The notes: generated by a model from the letters alone, not told the origin. A stretch of 64,000 bases of DNA from Clostridia bacterium (GCA_017427165.1 JAFRTK010000003.1:24450-88449); one strand, 5' to 3'; positions 1 to 8,957 are shown, counted from the first letter of the stretch. Made by a program: numbers and translations.

Positions 1-1
1 G

Positions 2-961
2 GCGCTCAACAGCATGGAAAGCACTGTTGTCGTGGATGACGGAGAGCCCGTACCGGAAGGGCTGCCCGTCCGCAGGCTGCGCCATGATGCTGCCTATCTC
101 ACCATCATGTACGGCTGCGACAACTTCTGCAGCTATTGTATTGTTCCGTACGTGCGCGGGCGGGAGAGAAGCCGTGATCCGGGATCCATCCTGAAAGAGG
201 CAGAGGATCTCCTGAAAAGCGGAATACAGGAAATCATGCTGCTCGGCCAGAATGTCAACAGCTATGGAAAAGGGCTGCCCGGAAACCCGTCATTTGCCGG
301 TCTTCTCAGTGACCTGGACCGGATGGGTATCCCACGGATCCGGTTCATGACAAGCCATCCGAAGGATCTTTCCGATGACCTGATTGATGCGATGGCCTGC
401 GGAAAACATATTCTGCCTCAGTTCCATCTTCCTGTTCAGAGCGGAAGCGACCGGATCTTGAAGCTGATGAACCGCCACTATACGCGTGAAAAATACCTGG
501 AACGTGTGAAACGGCTTCGTGATGCCGTGCCCGGTATCGGCCTGAGCACAGATATCATCGTCGGTTTTCCGGGTGAAACGGAAGAAGACTTCCGGGATAC
601 ACTGGACCTGGTCCGCGAAGTGCGGTATGACAGTGCTTTCACTTTCATTTATTCTCCGCGTACCGGAACAAAAGCAGCCGGTTTTTCCGACCAGATTGAC
701 CCGGATGTATCTTCCCGCCGTATCGAGGAACTGATCGCCCTTCAGGAAAGCCTGCAAAAGGAAACCATGAAGCGTTTCCTCGGACAGGAAGAGGAAATCC
801 TGGTGGAAGGACTCAGCCGGAGAAGCGAGCATGAAATTTCCGGAAAAGGCCTGCACGGGATCTCCGTCACGACCGGAGGATACAATGAGGACATCGGCCG
901 TATTATCCGGTGCCGGATTACCGGCCTGAAAAACAACACGCTGACTGCGGAAAGGATCTGA
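2..961 (+). CDS. miaB: tRNA-2-methylthio-N6-dimethylallyladenosine synthase MiaB (5' end outside window)
   Basis: Radical SAM methylthiotransferase that converts i6A37 to ms2i6A37 in tRNAs reading UNN codons. The frame is open from the window edge, so the N-terminal UPF0004 domain, with its auxiliary [4Fe-4S] cysteines, is mostly missing. The radical-SAM CxxxCxxC motif is visible as GCDNFCSYC around residue 40 of the visible part, followed by the SAM-binding TIM-barrel core (e.g. STDIIVGFPGETEEDF) and a C-terminal TRAM-like RNA-binding region. About 319 residues are visible of a family norm of about 440-480. It is followed after 3 bases by a RicA-like gene and then mutS/mutL/miaA, which matches Bacillus ymcB-ymcA-mutS-mutL. 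MiaA, which makes its substrate base, lies in the same operon. Confidence 0.95.
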   Translation, partial: ALNSMESTVVVDDGEPVPEGLPVRRLRHDAAYLTIMYGCDNFCSYCIVPYVRGRERSRDPGSILKEAEDLLKSGIQEIMLLGQNVNSYGKGLPGNPSFAGLLSDLDRMGIPRIRFMTSHPKDLSDDLIDAMACGKHILPQFHLPVQSGSDRILKLMNRHYTREKYLERVKRLRDAVPGIGLSTDIIVGFPGETEEDFRDTLDLVREVRYDSAFTFIYSPRTGTKAAGFSDQIDPDVSSRRIEELIALQESLQKETMKRFLGQEEEILVEGLSRRSEHEISGKGLHGISVTTGGYNEDIGRIIRCRITGLKNNTLTAERI

Positions 962-964
962 ACC

Positions 965-1369
965 ATGCGCGATGTAATGATGAAAGCCCAGGAACTGGCG
1001 GAAGCTATCCTGAACAGTGAAACATATACCCGGATGAAAAAGCTGGAAGGCGAGGTGCGCCATGATGAAACTGCCGCCCGCCTGTTATCCGATATGATCG
1101 AAAAACGGCAGACCGTTGAGTCCATCCTTTCTTCCGCCAACATGAAACCGGAAGAGCTGTCCAGCGCCAGCCTGGAAATGGAGGCGGCAGAAAAGGCAAT
1201 GAATGAAAACGAACAGATTGCCGCCCTGAAATCCGCCCGCAAGGATTTCCAGACGATGATGGATAATGTCAACCAGATCCTCCGCCTGGTGATTACCGGA
1301 CGCGTTGATGACAATCCGTCCGGCGGATGCTGTTCCGGCAATTGTTCTTCCTGCGGAGGATGTCAGTAA
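965..1369 (+). CDS. ricA: YlbF/YmcA family protein (RicA-like) with Cys-rich C-terminus
   Basis: 134-residue mostly helical protein of the Com_YlbF (YlbF/YmcA) family. In Bacillus, RicA (YmcA) sits directly after miaB, as here. With RicF and RicT it forms a complex involved in mRNA maturation, competence, sporulation and biofilm control, and the complex carries Fe-S clusters. The last 14 residues hold five cysteines (GGCCSGNCSSCGGC), consistent with Fe-S ligation at the C-terminus as known for Ric proteins. The ATG at 965 follows an AAAGGA-type site; further ATGs at 977 and 980 are possible. The family call rests on synteny and helical pattern, so the exact role here is inferred. Confidence 0.8.
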   Translation: MRDVMMKAQELAEAILNSETYTRMKKLEGEVRHDETAARLLSDMIEKRQTVESILSSANMKPEELSSASLEMEAAEKAMNENEQIAALKSARKDFQTMMDNVNQILRLVITGRVDDNPSGGCCSGNCSSCGGCQ

Positions 1370-1384
1370 AGAGAGGTCTGTACC

Positions 1385-3982
1385 ATGGCAATTTCACCGA
1401 TGATGCAGCAATATCTGCAGATTCATGACCAATATCCGGACTGCCTGCTATTATTCCGGCTGGGCGATTTTTACGAACTTTTTTTTGAGGATGCGAAAAC
1501 CGCTTCCCGCGAACTGGAACTGACACTGACCGGAAAAGACTGCGGGCTCGAAGAGCGCGCACCGATGTGCGGCGTCCCGTTCCACTCTGTCAACACCTAC
1601 ATTGAAAAACTGATCAGCAAAGGATACAAGGTTGCGATCTGCGAACAGATGGAGGACCCCGCCACCGCCAAAGGCCTGGTCAAACGCGATGTGGTGCGTG
1701 TCATTACCGCCGGTACCGTGACCGATCCTTCCATGCTGGAAGACAAAAGCAACAACTTCCTGGCGAGCGTCTATTTTGACGGAAAGCAGACCGGAGTTGC
1801 CTATGTGGACGTATCCACAGGTGAATTCAATGTTTCCGAACCCGTTCCCGAGCATCTGCGGACAATGCTCCTGCGGATTGCTCCCACCGAAATCATCAGC
1901 AATGATCCGGTCCGCCTGGTTGAGAAAGCCGGCAGTGAAATCGGATATGTCACTGAGCAGAAAAAGGAATGGTACCAGCATCGGAATGCCGCCTCCGCAC
2001 TTGCTGCCCATTTTCATGTGGGGCAGCTGACCAGCCTCGGACTGGATGACCATCGAAAAGCGGTTTGCGCAGCCGGCGCACTGATGAAATACCTGGAGGA
2101 AACCCAGAAGAACGACCTGGAGCACATTACCTCCATCCGCTTTATCCGTGATGAAAACGGAATGATCCTGGATTCCAATACCCGGAGGAATCTCGAGCTT
2201 ACGGAAAGCCTTCGCGGCAAAGGACGTCAGGGAACCCTGCTGGGGCTTCTGGATAAAACCTGTACCGCCATGGGCGGCCGCCTGCTGCGAAGCTGGGTGG
2301 AGCAGCCCCTGATCCGGCTGGACCTGATCAACAGCCGCCTGGATGCCGTGGAGGAACTCGTCAGCCGCCGTGTCCTCGGTATGACGCTGGCAGAAGAGCT
2401 TGAAGGTGTTTACGATATGGAGCGGCTGCTGAGCAAAGTTTCATACCGAAGCCTGAACGCAAGGGACTGTCTGGCCCTCTGTGCCAGCCTGAAACGGATT
2501 CCGGGCATCCGTTCGCTGCTCTCGGATGTGCAGAGTGAAGAGCTTTGCCGGATCCGGGAAGACCTGGATCCACTGGATGACCTTTGCGCGCTGCTGGACC
2601 AGTCCATCCATCCCGATGCGCCTGTATCCATTACGGACGGCGGAATCATCCGGGACGGTTATTCCCGGATCCTGGATGACTACCGGAGTGCCCAGACCGG
2701 CGGAAAGCAGTGGATTGTCGAGCTGGAGCAGCGGGAAAGGGAAGCAACCGGCATCAAGAACCTGAGAATCCAGTACAATAAGGTCTTCGGCTACTATATC
2801 GAAGTGACAAAAAGTTTCCTGTCCCAGGTTCCGGACCGGTATATCCGCAAACAGACCCTTACCGGAGCCGAGCGGTATATGACCGCTGAACTGAAGGAGA
2901 TTGAGCAGAAAATCATCGGTGCGCAGGAGCAAAGTGTCCGGCTGGAGCTCCAGCTCTTCAATGAAATCCGGGACCGGATCGCCGCTGAAATCGGACGGAT
3001 CCAGAAAACCAGCAGTGCCTTGAAGCACCTGGATGTTTATCAGAGCATGAGCCGGACCGCATCCGAAAACGGATATGTACGTCCCCTGATGACGGAAGAC
3101 GGTACCATTTCCATTACTGAAGGCCGTCATCCCGTCGTTGAGCAAAGCATCGGGGAAAGCGGTTTTATTCCGAATGATACGCTGCTGGACCTGGATGATA
3201 ACCGCATGATGATCATTACCGGTCCGAACATGGCCGGAAAAAGCACCTATATGCGTCAGGTCGCGCTGATCTGCCTGATGGCCCAGATCGGGTCCTTTGT
3301 GCCTGCAAAGGAAGCCAGGCTGTCGGTATGTGACCAGATTTTCACACGGGTCGGCGCATCCGATGACCTTGCCAGCGGTCAGAGCACCTTTATGGTTGAG
3401 ATGAGCGAAACTGCCTATATCCTGCGAAATGCCACCCGAAACAGCCTGATCATCCTGGATGAAATCGGCCGGGGCACCAGCACATTTGACGGTCTGGCGA
3501 TTGCCTGGGCTGTTGTTGAATACATCTGCAGCAAGGAACGGATCGGAGCAAAGACACTGTTTGCCACGCATTATCATGAGCTGAGCGAGCTGGAAGGCCA
3601 CCTGGACGGAATCAAGAATTACTGCATCTCCGTCAAGGAACACGGTGAGGATGTGATATTCCTGCGGAAGATCATCCGCGGCGGCGCCGACAAAAGCTTC
3701 GGCGTCCATGTTGCTCGCCTGGCCGGTATTCCCAGGCCCGTCATTGTCCGCGCACATGAAATCCAGGCCCGCCTTGAAGTCAGTGACATTAACCAGAATA
3801 CAATCGGGCAGAATATTCTGGGAGAGCAGAACCAGCAGCGCATGAATGAACAGCTGGACCTGTTTGATTACCGCAAAACGGAAATCCTGGAGGAACTGCA
3901 GGCTCTGGATGTCATGGCCCTGACGCCCATGGACGCCATCAACAAGCTGTTCCTCCTCCGGGAGAAAGCCCGAAAACTGTAA
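1385..3982 (+). CDS. mutS: DNA mismatch repair protein MutS
   Basis: 865-residue mismatch-recognition ATPase, the usual MutS length. The mismatch-reading Phe-x-Glu (F29-Y30-E31 in GDFYELF) is in the N-terminal domain. Connector, lever and clamp domains follow. The Walker A motif GPNMAGKS is at residues 613-620 and Walker B (IILDEIGRGTSTFDG) near 690. The C-terminus keeps a short LDLFDY tail, like the MutS region that contacts the sliding clamp. The start is set by GAGAGG eight bases upstream. It lies 15 bases after the ricA-like gene and 21 bases before mutL, so the two mismatch-repair genes are co-transcribed. Confidence 0.98.
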   Translation: MAISPMMQQYLQIHDQYPDCLLLFRLGDFYELFFEDAKTASRELELTLTGKDCGLEERAPMCGVPFHSVNTYIEKLISKGYKVAICEQMEDPATAKGLVKRDVVRVITAGTVTDPSMLEDKSNNFLASVYFDGKQTGVAYVDVSTGEFNVSEPVPEHLRTMLLRIAPTEIISNDPVRLVEKAGSEIGYVTEQKKEWYQHRNAASALAAHFHVGQLTSLGLDDHRKAVCAAGALMKYLEETQKNDLEHITSIRFIRDENGMILDSNTRRNLELTESLRGKGRQGTLLGLLDKTCTAMGGRLLRSWVEQPLIRLDLINSRLDAVEELVSRRVLGMTLAEELEGVYDMERLLSKVSYRSLNARDCLALCASLKRIPGIRSLLSDVQSEELCRIREDLDPLDDLCALLDQSIHPDAPVSITDGGIIRDGYSRILDDYRSAQTGGKQWIVELEQREREATGIKNLRIQYNKVFGYYIEVTKSFLSQVPDRYIRKQTLTGAERYMTAELKEIEQKIIGAQEQSVRLELQLFNEIRDRIAAEIGRIQKTSSALKHLDVYQSMSRTASENGYVRPLMTEDGTISITEGRHPVVEQSIGESGFIPNDTLLDLDDNRMMIITGPNMAGKSTYMRQVALICLMAQIGSFVPAKEARLSVCDQIFTRVGASDDLASGQSTFMVEMSETAYILRNATRNSLIILDEIGRGTSTFDGLAIAWAVVEYICSKERIGAKTLFATHYHELSELEGHLDGIKNYCISVKEHGEDVIFLRKIIRGGADKSFGVHVARLAGIPRPVIVRAHEIQARLEVSDINQNTIGQNILGEQNQQRMNEQLDLFDYRKTEILEELQALDVMALTPMDAINKLFLLREKARKL

Positions 3983-4003
3983 CCGCGAAAGGAGATTGCG
4001 AAA

Positions 4004-5905
4004 ATGAGCAAGATCCGCATGCTCAGCGAAAGCATGATCGGCAAAATTGCTGCCGGTGAAGTGGTGGAACGCCCGGTTTCCGCGATCAAGGAACTGATTG
4101 AAAACAGCCTGGACGCCGGCGCCACTTCCGTGACAATTGAGATCCGTGAAGGCGGTCTGGAATACATCCGTGTTACGGATAACGGCAGCGGTATCGACGA
4201 AAGTGATATCCGGATGGCTTTTGAACGGCATGCCACCAGCAAAATATCCCGGGAGCAGGACCTGGATGCCATCCAGACACTTGGGTTCCGCGGAGAAGCG
4301 CTGGCCAGTATTGCAGCCGTTTCCCGCATCACCCTGACCACCCGCACCCGGGACCGGGATACCGGCCTGAAAGTCATCAACGAGGGCGGAAAGATCACAT
4401 CCGTTGAGGAGACTGCAGCCCCTGCCGGAACCACCATCATCGTCCGGGACCTCTTTTTCAACACACCCGTCCGCCGGAATTTCATGAAGAAACCTTCTGT
4501 GGAAGGCGCTGCCGTGAATGAGCTGATCACCCAGCTGATTCTCAGCCGGCCGGACATCAGTTTCCGTTATCTTTCTGGCGGCAAAGTCCTGTATCATTCT
4601 CCCGGCGACGGACAGCTTTCATCTGCTGTCCATACCGTTTACGGCGGCCAGGCTCTGGGCAGCATGCGGAAAGTGGACGGCCATATGAACGGAATCATCC
4701 TGAAAGGATATGTCGGAATCGGGGATAATGCCCGCGGCAACCGAAACCAGGAAATGTTCTTTATCAACCGGCGGATTATGCAGAGCCAGACTCTTTCCAG
4801 TGCCCTGGAGCAGGCCTGCCGGGAACGTGTGATGATCGGGAAGTTCCCTGTCTGCGCCCTTCACATCAGTATTCCGTTTGAAAATGTCGATGTCAATGTT
4901 CACCCGAACAAGCTCCAGGTCCGTTTTCGCGACGAAGCCGCCGTCAGTGAAGCTGTTCTGACACTCGTTCTTGAAGCTCTGAAAGACCGTGATGCTTTTG
5001 AAAAGCCTGTGGAGATGTTCCTGACGCGTGACCGCGCACAGCCGGAAACGGTCCGCCCCCCGGAAAAGGTTCCGGCAGCCCCGCCGTCCGCTGTTGTCAC
5101 CATGGCAAAAACCATTCCGGCCCAGGCCGCGGTTATTTCGCCCGCAGTTCCTCCGGAACCGGTATTCCGTGAGATCGTGAAACCGCCGGAGCAGTATCGG
5201 TCATCCGCAGCATCACCTTCAGCCGCTGTCCCGATGCCGGCTGTGCCTTCGGTTCAAAATACCGGTCATCCTCCGGTCCCGTACCGGGAAGAAAAGGCTG
5301 AGCAGATCAGCACGATCCTTCCGCAGGTTTCCAGGCCGCTGAAAATTTTCGGCGCGGTTTTCAACACCTTTATCATGATCGAATACGAAGACCATCTCCT
5401 GCTTGTTGACCAGCATGCGGTACATGAACGCCTGCTGTTTGACCGCCTGATGCAGGAAAATGCCGTTCAGAATCTCGGGCAGGAACTTCTGGTACCGATT
5501 ATCATCCCGATGACCCGCAGGGAAATTTCCCTGATCGAGGACAATCAGAAGGAGCTTGAATCCATCGGCCTTGTCATTGATTCCTTCGGGGAAAAGGACG
5601 TCGCAGTACGGACAATCCCCATGGTACTGGGTGAGGCGGAAACCACCGGCTTCGTCCGGGATATCCTGGCCGATCTGGATGAAAAGCATGCCCTGGCATT
5701 TGACAAAAAACGGGCAGCCCTCCTGCAGACGGCCTGCAAGCACGCAGTCAAGGGCGGGGAAGAGCTTTCTGAAGACCAGCTTCGCAGTCTTGTGGAAGAA
5801 ATGATTGAGAAGAAAGTGACTCCGACCTGTCCGCATGGGCGTCCCCTGGTTGTTTCCATCAGCCACCGGGAACTGGACCGGAAATTCAAGCGTATCCAGA
5901 ACTGA
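4004..5905 (+). CDS. mutL: DNA mismatch repair protein MutL (endonuclease type)
   Basis: 633-residue GHKL ATPase that couples MutS recognition to strand incision. The N-terminal ATPase shows ELIENSLDAGA (residues 30-40) and FRGEALAS (about 95). A Pro/Ala/Val-rich, low-complexity linker spans about 340-440. The C-terminal dimerisation domain has the endonuclease metal motif DQHAVHE at 469-475, plus ACKHAVKGGE and CPHGRP, as in MutL proteins from bacteria without MutH. It therefore probably nicks DNA itself. AAAGGAG lies 9 bases before the ATG. Confidence 0.97.
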   Translation: MSKIRMLSESMIGKIAAGEVVERPVSAIKELIENSLDAGATSVTIEIREGGLEYIRVTDNGSGIDESDIRMAFERHATSKISREQDLDAIQTLGFRGEALASIAAVSRITLTTRTRDRDTGLKVINEGGKITSVEETAAPAGTTIIVRDLFFNTPVRRNFMKKPSVEGAAVNELITQLILSRPDISFRYLSGGKVLYHSPGDGQLSSAVHTVYGGQALGSMRKVDGHMNGIILKGYVGIGDNARGNRNQEMFFINRRIMQSQTLSSALEQACRERVMIGKFPVCALHISIPFENVDVNVHPNKLQVRFRDEAAVSEAVLTLVLEALKDRDAFEKPVEMFLTRDRAQPETVRPPEKVPAAPPSAVVTMAKTIPAQAAVISPAVPPEPVFREIVKPPEQYRSSAASPSAAVPMPAVPSVQNTGHPPVPYREEKAEQISTILPQVSRPLKIFGAVFNTFIMIEYEDHLLLVDQHAVHERLLFDRLMQENAVQNLGQELLVPIIIPMTRREISLIEDNQKELESIGLVIDSFGEKDVAVRTIPMVLGEAETTGFVRDILADLDEKHALAFDKKRAALLQTACKHAVKGGEELSEDQLRSLVEEMIEKKVTPTCPHGRPLVVSISHRELDRKFKRIQN

Positions 5906-5924
5906 AACCGAACGGAGAGAAATC

Positions 5925-6842
5925 ATGCCGGATCGAATTATATGCCGGGTACTGACCGGACCGACTGCAAGCGGAAAATCCGGGTTTGCCCTGGAGATCG
6001 CCGCGCGGACCGGATGGGACATTCTCTGTATGGACAGCATGCAGATCTACCGGCGGATGAATATCGGAACAGCAAAGCCGACTGCTGAGGAGCAGCGGCT
6101 TGTTCCGCACCATCTGCTGGATATCCGGGATCCGGAAGAATCCTTCAGTGTTTCAGAGTATATTCCGGAAGCGGAACGCATTATCCGGCAGCTGCATCAT
6201 TCCGGAAGGGAAGTCCTGTTTGTCGGCGGAACCGGACTGTACCTGCAGGCTATGATGATGCCGATGGGAATGGGAAACGTCCCGGCCAATCCCGGACTGA
6301 GGGAAGAGCTGAACCTGCTTGCGCTGACAGAAAAGGGAAAGCGTGCCCTGCATTCCCGCCTGGAAAAATGTGATCCGGATACCGCCGCCAGGCTCCCCCT
6401 GAACGATGTCCGGAGAGTTATCCGGGCCATTGAAGTAACGGAAGCCACCGGAATCCCGTTTTCACATCAGGAAGAGCGGCCTGCTGCTTCTCCGTTTGAA
6501 TGGCGGGTGGTTTCACTCGCAATGGACCGGAATACCCTGTATGAGCGGATCAACCGCCGCGTCAGCCGGATGTTCCGGGACGGCCTTGAGGAAGAAGTCC
6601 GCGGCCTGCTTTCCGACGGCGTTCCGGAAACCGCCCAGAGCATGTGCGCCCTTGGGTACAAAGAGATGATCCCGTATATCCGCGGGATGATTACCGCTGA
6701 ACAGGCAGCTGACGCCATCCGTACAGGAAGCAGGCATTATGCCAAACGCCAGATGACATTCCTGAAGCGGATACCGAATATCCGGTCTGTTGACGCCTGT
6801 ACGCCCGATGCGTGCAGCCATATCCGAGAAATCCTCGCATAA
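5925..6842 (+). CDS. miaA: tRNA dimethylallyltransferase MiaA
   Basis: 305-residue enzyme that transfers dimethylallyl to N6 of A37 in tRNA, giving the i6A that MiaB then methylthiolates. The P-loop GPTASGKS is at residues 11-18, followed by the catalytic-region motif MDSMQIYRRMNIGTAKP and the GGTGLY motif. The frame is open from 5835, but the start is placed at 5925 because GGAGAGA precedes it and the product begins directly with the usual MiaA N-terminus; the earlier frame overlaps mutL. It is the fifth gene of the repair/modification operon. Confidence 0.97.
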   Translation: MPDRIICRVLTGPTASGKSGFALEIAARTGWDILCMDSMQIYRRMNIGTAKPTAEEQRLVPHHLLDIRDPEESFSVSEYIPEAERIIRQLHHSGREVLFVGGTGLYLQAMMMPMGMGNVPANPGLREELNLLALTEKGKRALHSRLEKCDPDTAARLPLNDVRRVIRAIEVTEATGIPFSHQEERPAASPFEWRVVSLAMDRNTLYERINRRVSRMFRDGLEEEVRGLLSDGVPETAQSMCALGYKEMIPYIRGMITAEQAADAIRTGSRHYAKRQMTFLKRIPNIRSVDACTPDACSHIREILA

Positions 6843-6860
6843 CCAGAAAGGAAACACAAT

Positions 6861-8123
6861 ATGGAAACATTTCAAAAGCTGATCCGATCCGCTGAGGAGG
6901 ATCTGTCGGCCATTTTCAGACAGATTGATGAAAACGAAGAATACCGGACCCGTGCCATCCTGGATGTATTCCGGGATGAAGGTGTCAGCTACCGCCATTT
7001 TTCCCCGACCACCGGATACGGATATGATGATATCGGGCGTGATACCCTGGAGCGGGTTTATGCCCGTGTATTCCATACGGAAGCAGCCCTGATGAGGCCC
7101 CATGTCGCAAGCGGCACCGCGGCTCTCAGCCTGACCCTGTCCGGTCTCACTCACCCGGGGGATCACATCCTCAGTATCACCGGGATGCCCTATGATACGC
7201 TGCAGAGCGTTATCGGGATCGGAGACCGTCCGCATCCCGGTTCCCTGAAGGAATACGGGGTTTCTTTTGACTGCCTGGAGCTGAAGAATGGAAAGATAGA
7301 CATTGCCGCGGTGGAGCAGGCAATCCGGCCGGAAACCACCCTGATCATTGCCCAGCGCAGCCGGGGATACGCATGGCGTCCGAGCCTAATGCCGGAAGAT
7401 TTCCGTGAAGCCGCCGACCTGATTCACAGCCGTCATCCCGGAATCCTGTTTATGGTTGACAACTGTTACGGTGAATTCGTAACCGCAAATGAACCTACTG
7501 ATTTCGGTGCCGATATCTGTGTCGGCAGCCTGATTAAAAACCCCGGCGGCGGCCTTGCGCCGACCGGAGGATATGTTGTCGGAAAAAAAGATGCCGTGGA
7601 AAGAATCGCTTACCGGCTGACCGCTCCCGGTCTGGGAAGGGAGCTCGGTTCCTACGCAGCATCCTACCGTCCTTTCTACCAGGGCCTTTTCATGGCACCG
7701 CATACCGTTGCCCAGGCTCTGAAGACCGCCATCCTTGCTTCCCGTGTTTTTGAAAAGCTGGGAATGGTTACCACACCTTCATCGACTGACACGAGAGCTG
7801 ATATTATCCAGGCAATCCAGTTCGGTTCCCCGGAACGGCTGGTTGCGTTCTGCCAGGGAGTCCAGGCCGCCAGCCCGGTTGACAGCCTGGCTGTTCCGGA
7901 GCCCTGGGATATGCCCGGATATGATGATCCGGTGGTGATGGCTGCCGGCACGTTTGTTGCCGGCGCCAGCATTGAGCTCAGCTGCGACGGGCCGATCCGT
8001 GAACCCTATACTGCCTATATGCAGGGCGGACTGACCTACGCGCATGGAAAAATCGCAATTGCAGAAGCACTCAGCCGGATGGCGGCAAACGGTTCACTCA
8101 TAATCAGCAGCAGCCATGAATAA
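6861..8123 (+). CDS. ynbB: Methionine gamma-lyase-related PLP enzyme (YnbB / aluminium-resistance family)
   Basis: 420-residue protein of the family named 'methionine gamma-lyase family' or 'aluminum resistance protein', fold type I PLP enzymes related to cystathionine synthases. The probable Schiff-base lysine is K226 in GSLIKNPGGGL. The substrate-side motif VASGTAALSLTLSGL is near residue 80. Genes of this family commonly lie just downstream of miaA/hfq in Firmicutes (ynbB in Bacillus), and here it is 18 bases after miaA. AAAGGAAA precedes the ATG. The substrate in vivo is not established; C-S lyase activity is inferred from the fold. Confidence 0.85.
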   Translation: METFQKLIRSAEEDLSAIFRQIDENEEYRTRAILDVFRDEGVSYRHFSPTTGYGYDDIGRDTLERVYARVFHTEAALMRPHVASGTAALSLTLSGLTHPGDHILSITGMPYDTLQSVIGIGDRPHPGSLKEYGVSFDCLELKNGKIDIAAVEQAIRPETTLIIAQRSRGYAWRPSLMPEDFREAADLIHSRHPGILFMVDNCYGEFVTANEPTDFGADICVGSLIKNPGGGLAPTGGYVVGKKDAVERIAYRLTAPGLGRELGSYAASYRPFYQGLFMAPHTVAQALKTAILASRVFEKLGMVTTPSSTDTRADIIQAIQFGSPERLVAFCQGVQAASPVDSLAVPEPWDMPGYDDPVVMAAGTFVAGASIELSCDGPIREPYTAYMQGGLTYAHGKIAIAEALSRMAANGSLIISSSHE

Positions 8124-8400
8124 AGAAACCCTGCCCGGCTGCGGTTATTTCACCTACCTGCTGAAATGCGCGGACGGAACTTATTACTGCGGATGGACTA
8201 ACAATCCTGCCAGAAGACTGAAAGCCCATAACAGCGGCAGCGGAAGCCGGTATACCCGTTCCCGCAGACCTGTCCGGCTGGTATACCTGGAATGCTTTTC
8301 ATCCCGGAATGAAGCCATGCGCCGGGAAGCCGGAATCAAAAAACTGACCCGACAGCAGAAGGAAGCGCTGATCCGCTCCATGCCGGATCCGGATCTGTAA
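8116..8400 (+). CDS. GIY-YIG nuclease family protein (UPF0213/YhbQ-like)
   Basis: 94-residue single-domain GIY-YIG protein. The two signature strands are YFTYLLKCADGTYYCGWT (first Y and the YCGWT part), followed by NNPARRLKAHNSG and the RPVRLVYLE strand with a later catalytic-type Glu (NEAMRREAGIKKLTR). It matches the short UPF0213 branch, whose cellular role is uncertain (DNA nicking or structure-specific cleavage). Its ATG overlaps the last 8 bases of the preceding PLP enzyme gene, so translation is coupled. It is the last gene of the operon. Confidence 0.88.
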   Translation: MNKETLPGCGYFTYLLKCADGTYYCGWTNNPARRLKAHNSGSGSRYTRSRRPVRLVYLECFSSRNEAMRREAGIKKLTRQQKEALIRSMPDPDL

Positions 8401-8440
8401 ATCCGGCCGGTATTATTTTTGTTTTCTTTTTTGGCTTTTT
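8389..8440 (+). terminator. Probable intrinsic terminator of the miaB-GIY-YIG operon
   Basis: CCGGAT (8389-8394) and ATCCGG (8401-8406) form a stem around a loop that contains the stop codon. A very T-rich tract (TATTATTTTTGTTTTCTTTTTT) follows a few bases later. The gap before the T tract makes this weaker than a classical terminator. Confidence 0.5.
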
Positions 8441-8443
8441 TTC

Positions 8444-8472
8444 TTGATCTGGCAAAACAAATATGATATATT
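8444..8472 (+). promoter_or_regulatory. Sigma-A-type promoter for the zinc-ribbon gene
   Basis: TTGATC (8444-8449), 17-base spacer, TATATT (8467-8472). Transcription would start near 8479, giving an untranslated leader of about 125 bases. Confidence 0.75.
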
Positions 8473-8510
8473 ACACAGGTAAGCCCAACCCCTGGTCGTT
8501 AATTACGGTT

Positions 8511-8600
8511 CATTTCCTCCATGGTTGTTTACATGACCATTGTCTGGAACGGGGCACGATTCTTCACCAATGGAGCGGGTAAACAACATTTTTAGGAGGT
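8511..8600 (+). promoter_or_regulatory. Structured 5' leader able to sequester the Shine-Dalgarno
   Basis: Three nested complementary segments are visible: CCTCC (8516-8520) with GGAGG (8595-8599, the Shine-Dalgarno itself); GTTGTTTAC (8524-8532) with GTAAACAAC (8579-8587), a perfect 9-base match; and CCATTG (8537-8542) with CAATGG (8568-8573). Together they make a long hairpin in which the ribosome site is paired. This suggests translation control (temperature, ligand or protein dependent), but the signal is not known. Confidence 0.55.
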
Positions 8601-8606
8601 ATTCCC

Positions 8607-8897
8607 ATGTACGAGGACAAGACCCTGACCTGCCGTGACTGCGGCAACGAATTCGTTTTCTCTGCCAGCGAACAGGAATTTTTCGCGCAGAAGGGTTTCC
8701 AGAATGAGCCCAGCCGCTGCCCGGCCTGCCGTGCTGCCCGTCGCGCTCAGAACGGAAACGGTGGAGCTCCCCGCCAGATGTTCACAGTGATCTGTGACGG
8801 CTGCGGCTGCGAAACGCAGGTTCCCTTCCAGCCCCGTGGAGATCGTCCCGTTTACTGCCGTGAGTGCTATGCCGCTCAGCAGCAGTCCCGTTTCTGA
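8607..8897 (+). CDS. Small double zinc-ribbon protein
   Basis: 96-residue protein with two CxxC...CxxC modules: CRDC ... CPAC in the N-terminal half (zf-trcl-like zinc ribbon), and CDGC ... CREC after a Gly/Asn/Arg linker. The second has the QVPFQPRGDRPVYC pattern common in small clostridial zinc-ribbon proteins. It most likely binds two zinc ions. Nucleic-acid or ribosome binding is a guess from the basic linker (ARRAQNG). It is monocistronic, with its own promoter, a long hairpin leader and a strong terminator, so it is regulated separately from both neighbours. Function is unknown. Confidence 0.85.
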   Translation: MYEDKTLTCRDCGNEFVFSASEQEFFAQKGFQNEPSRCPACRAARRAQNGNGGAPRQMFTVICDGCGCETQVPFQPRGDRPVYCRECYAAQQQSRF

Positions 8898-8912
8898 TTC
8901 ACACAGTCAGAA

Positions 8913-8946
8913 AAAAGACCGCCATATTTATGGCGGTCTTTTTGTT
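8913..8946. terminator. Bidirectional terminator between the zinc-ribbon gene and pgcA
   Basis: AAGACCGCCA (8915-8924), loop, TGGCGGTCTT (8931-8940), flanked by A-run and T-run. It can end the plus-strand zinc-ribbon gene and the convergent minus-strand phosphohexomutase gene. Confidence 0.9.
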
Positions 8947-8957
8947 TTGTCCGCTGC

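Noticed and set aside
2441-4597. 718-codon minus-strand open frame opposite mutS/mutL
   Set aside because: Spans two well-supported plus-strand genes and the gap between them; a shadow.
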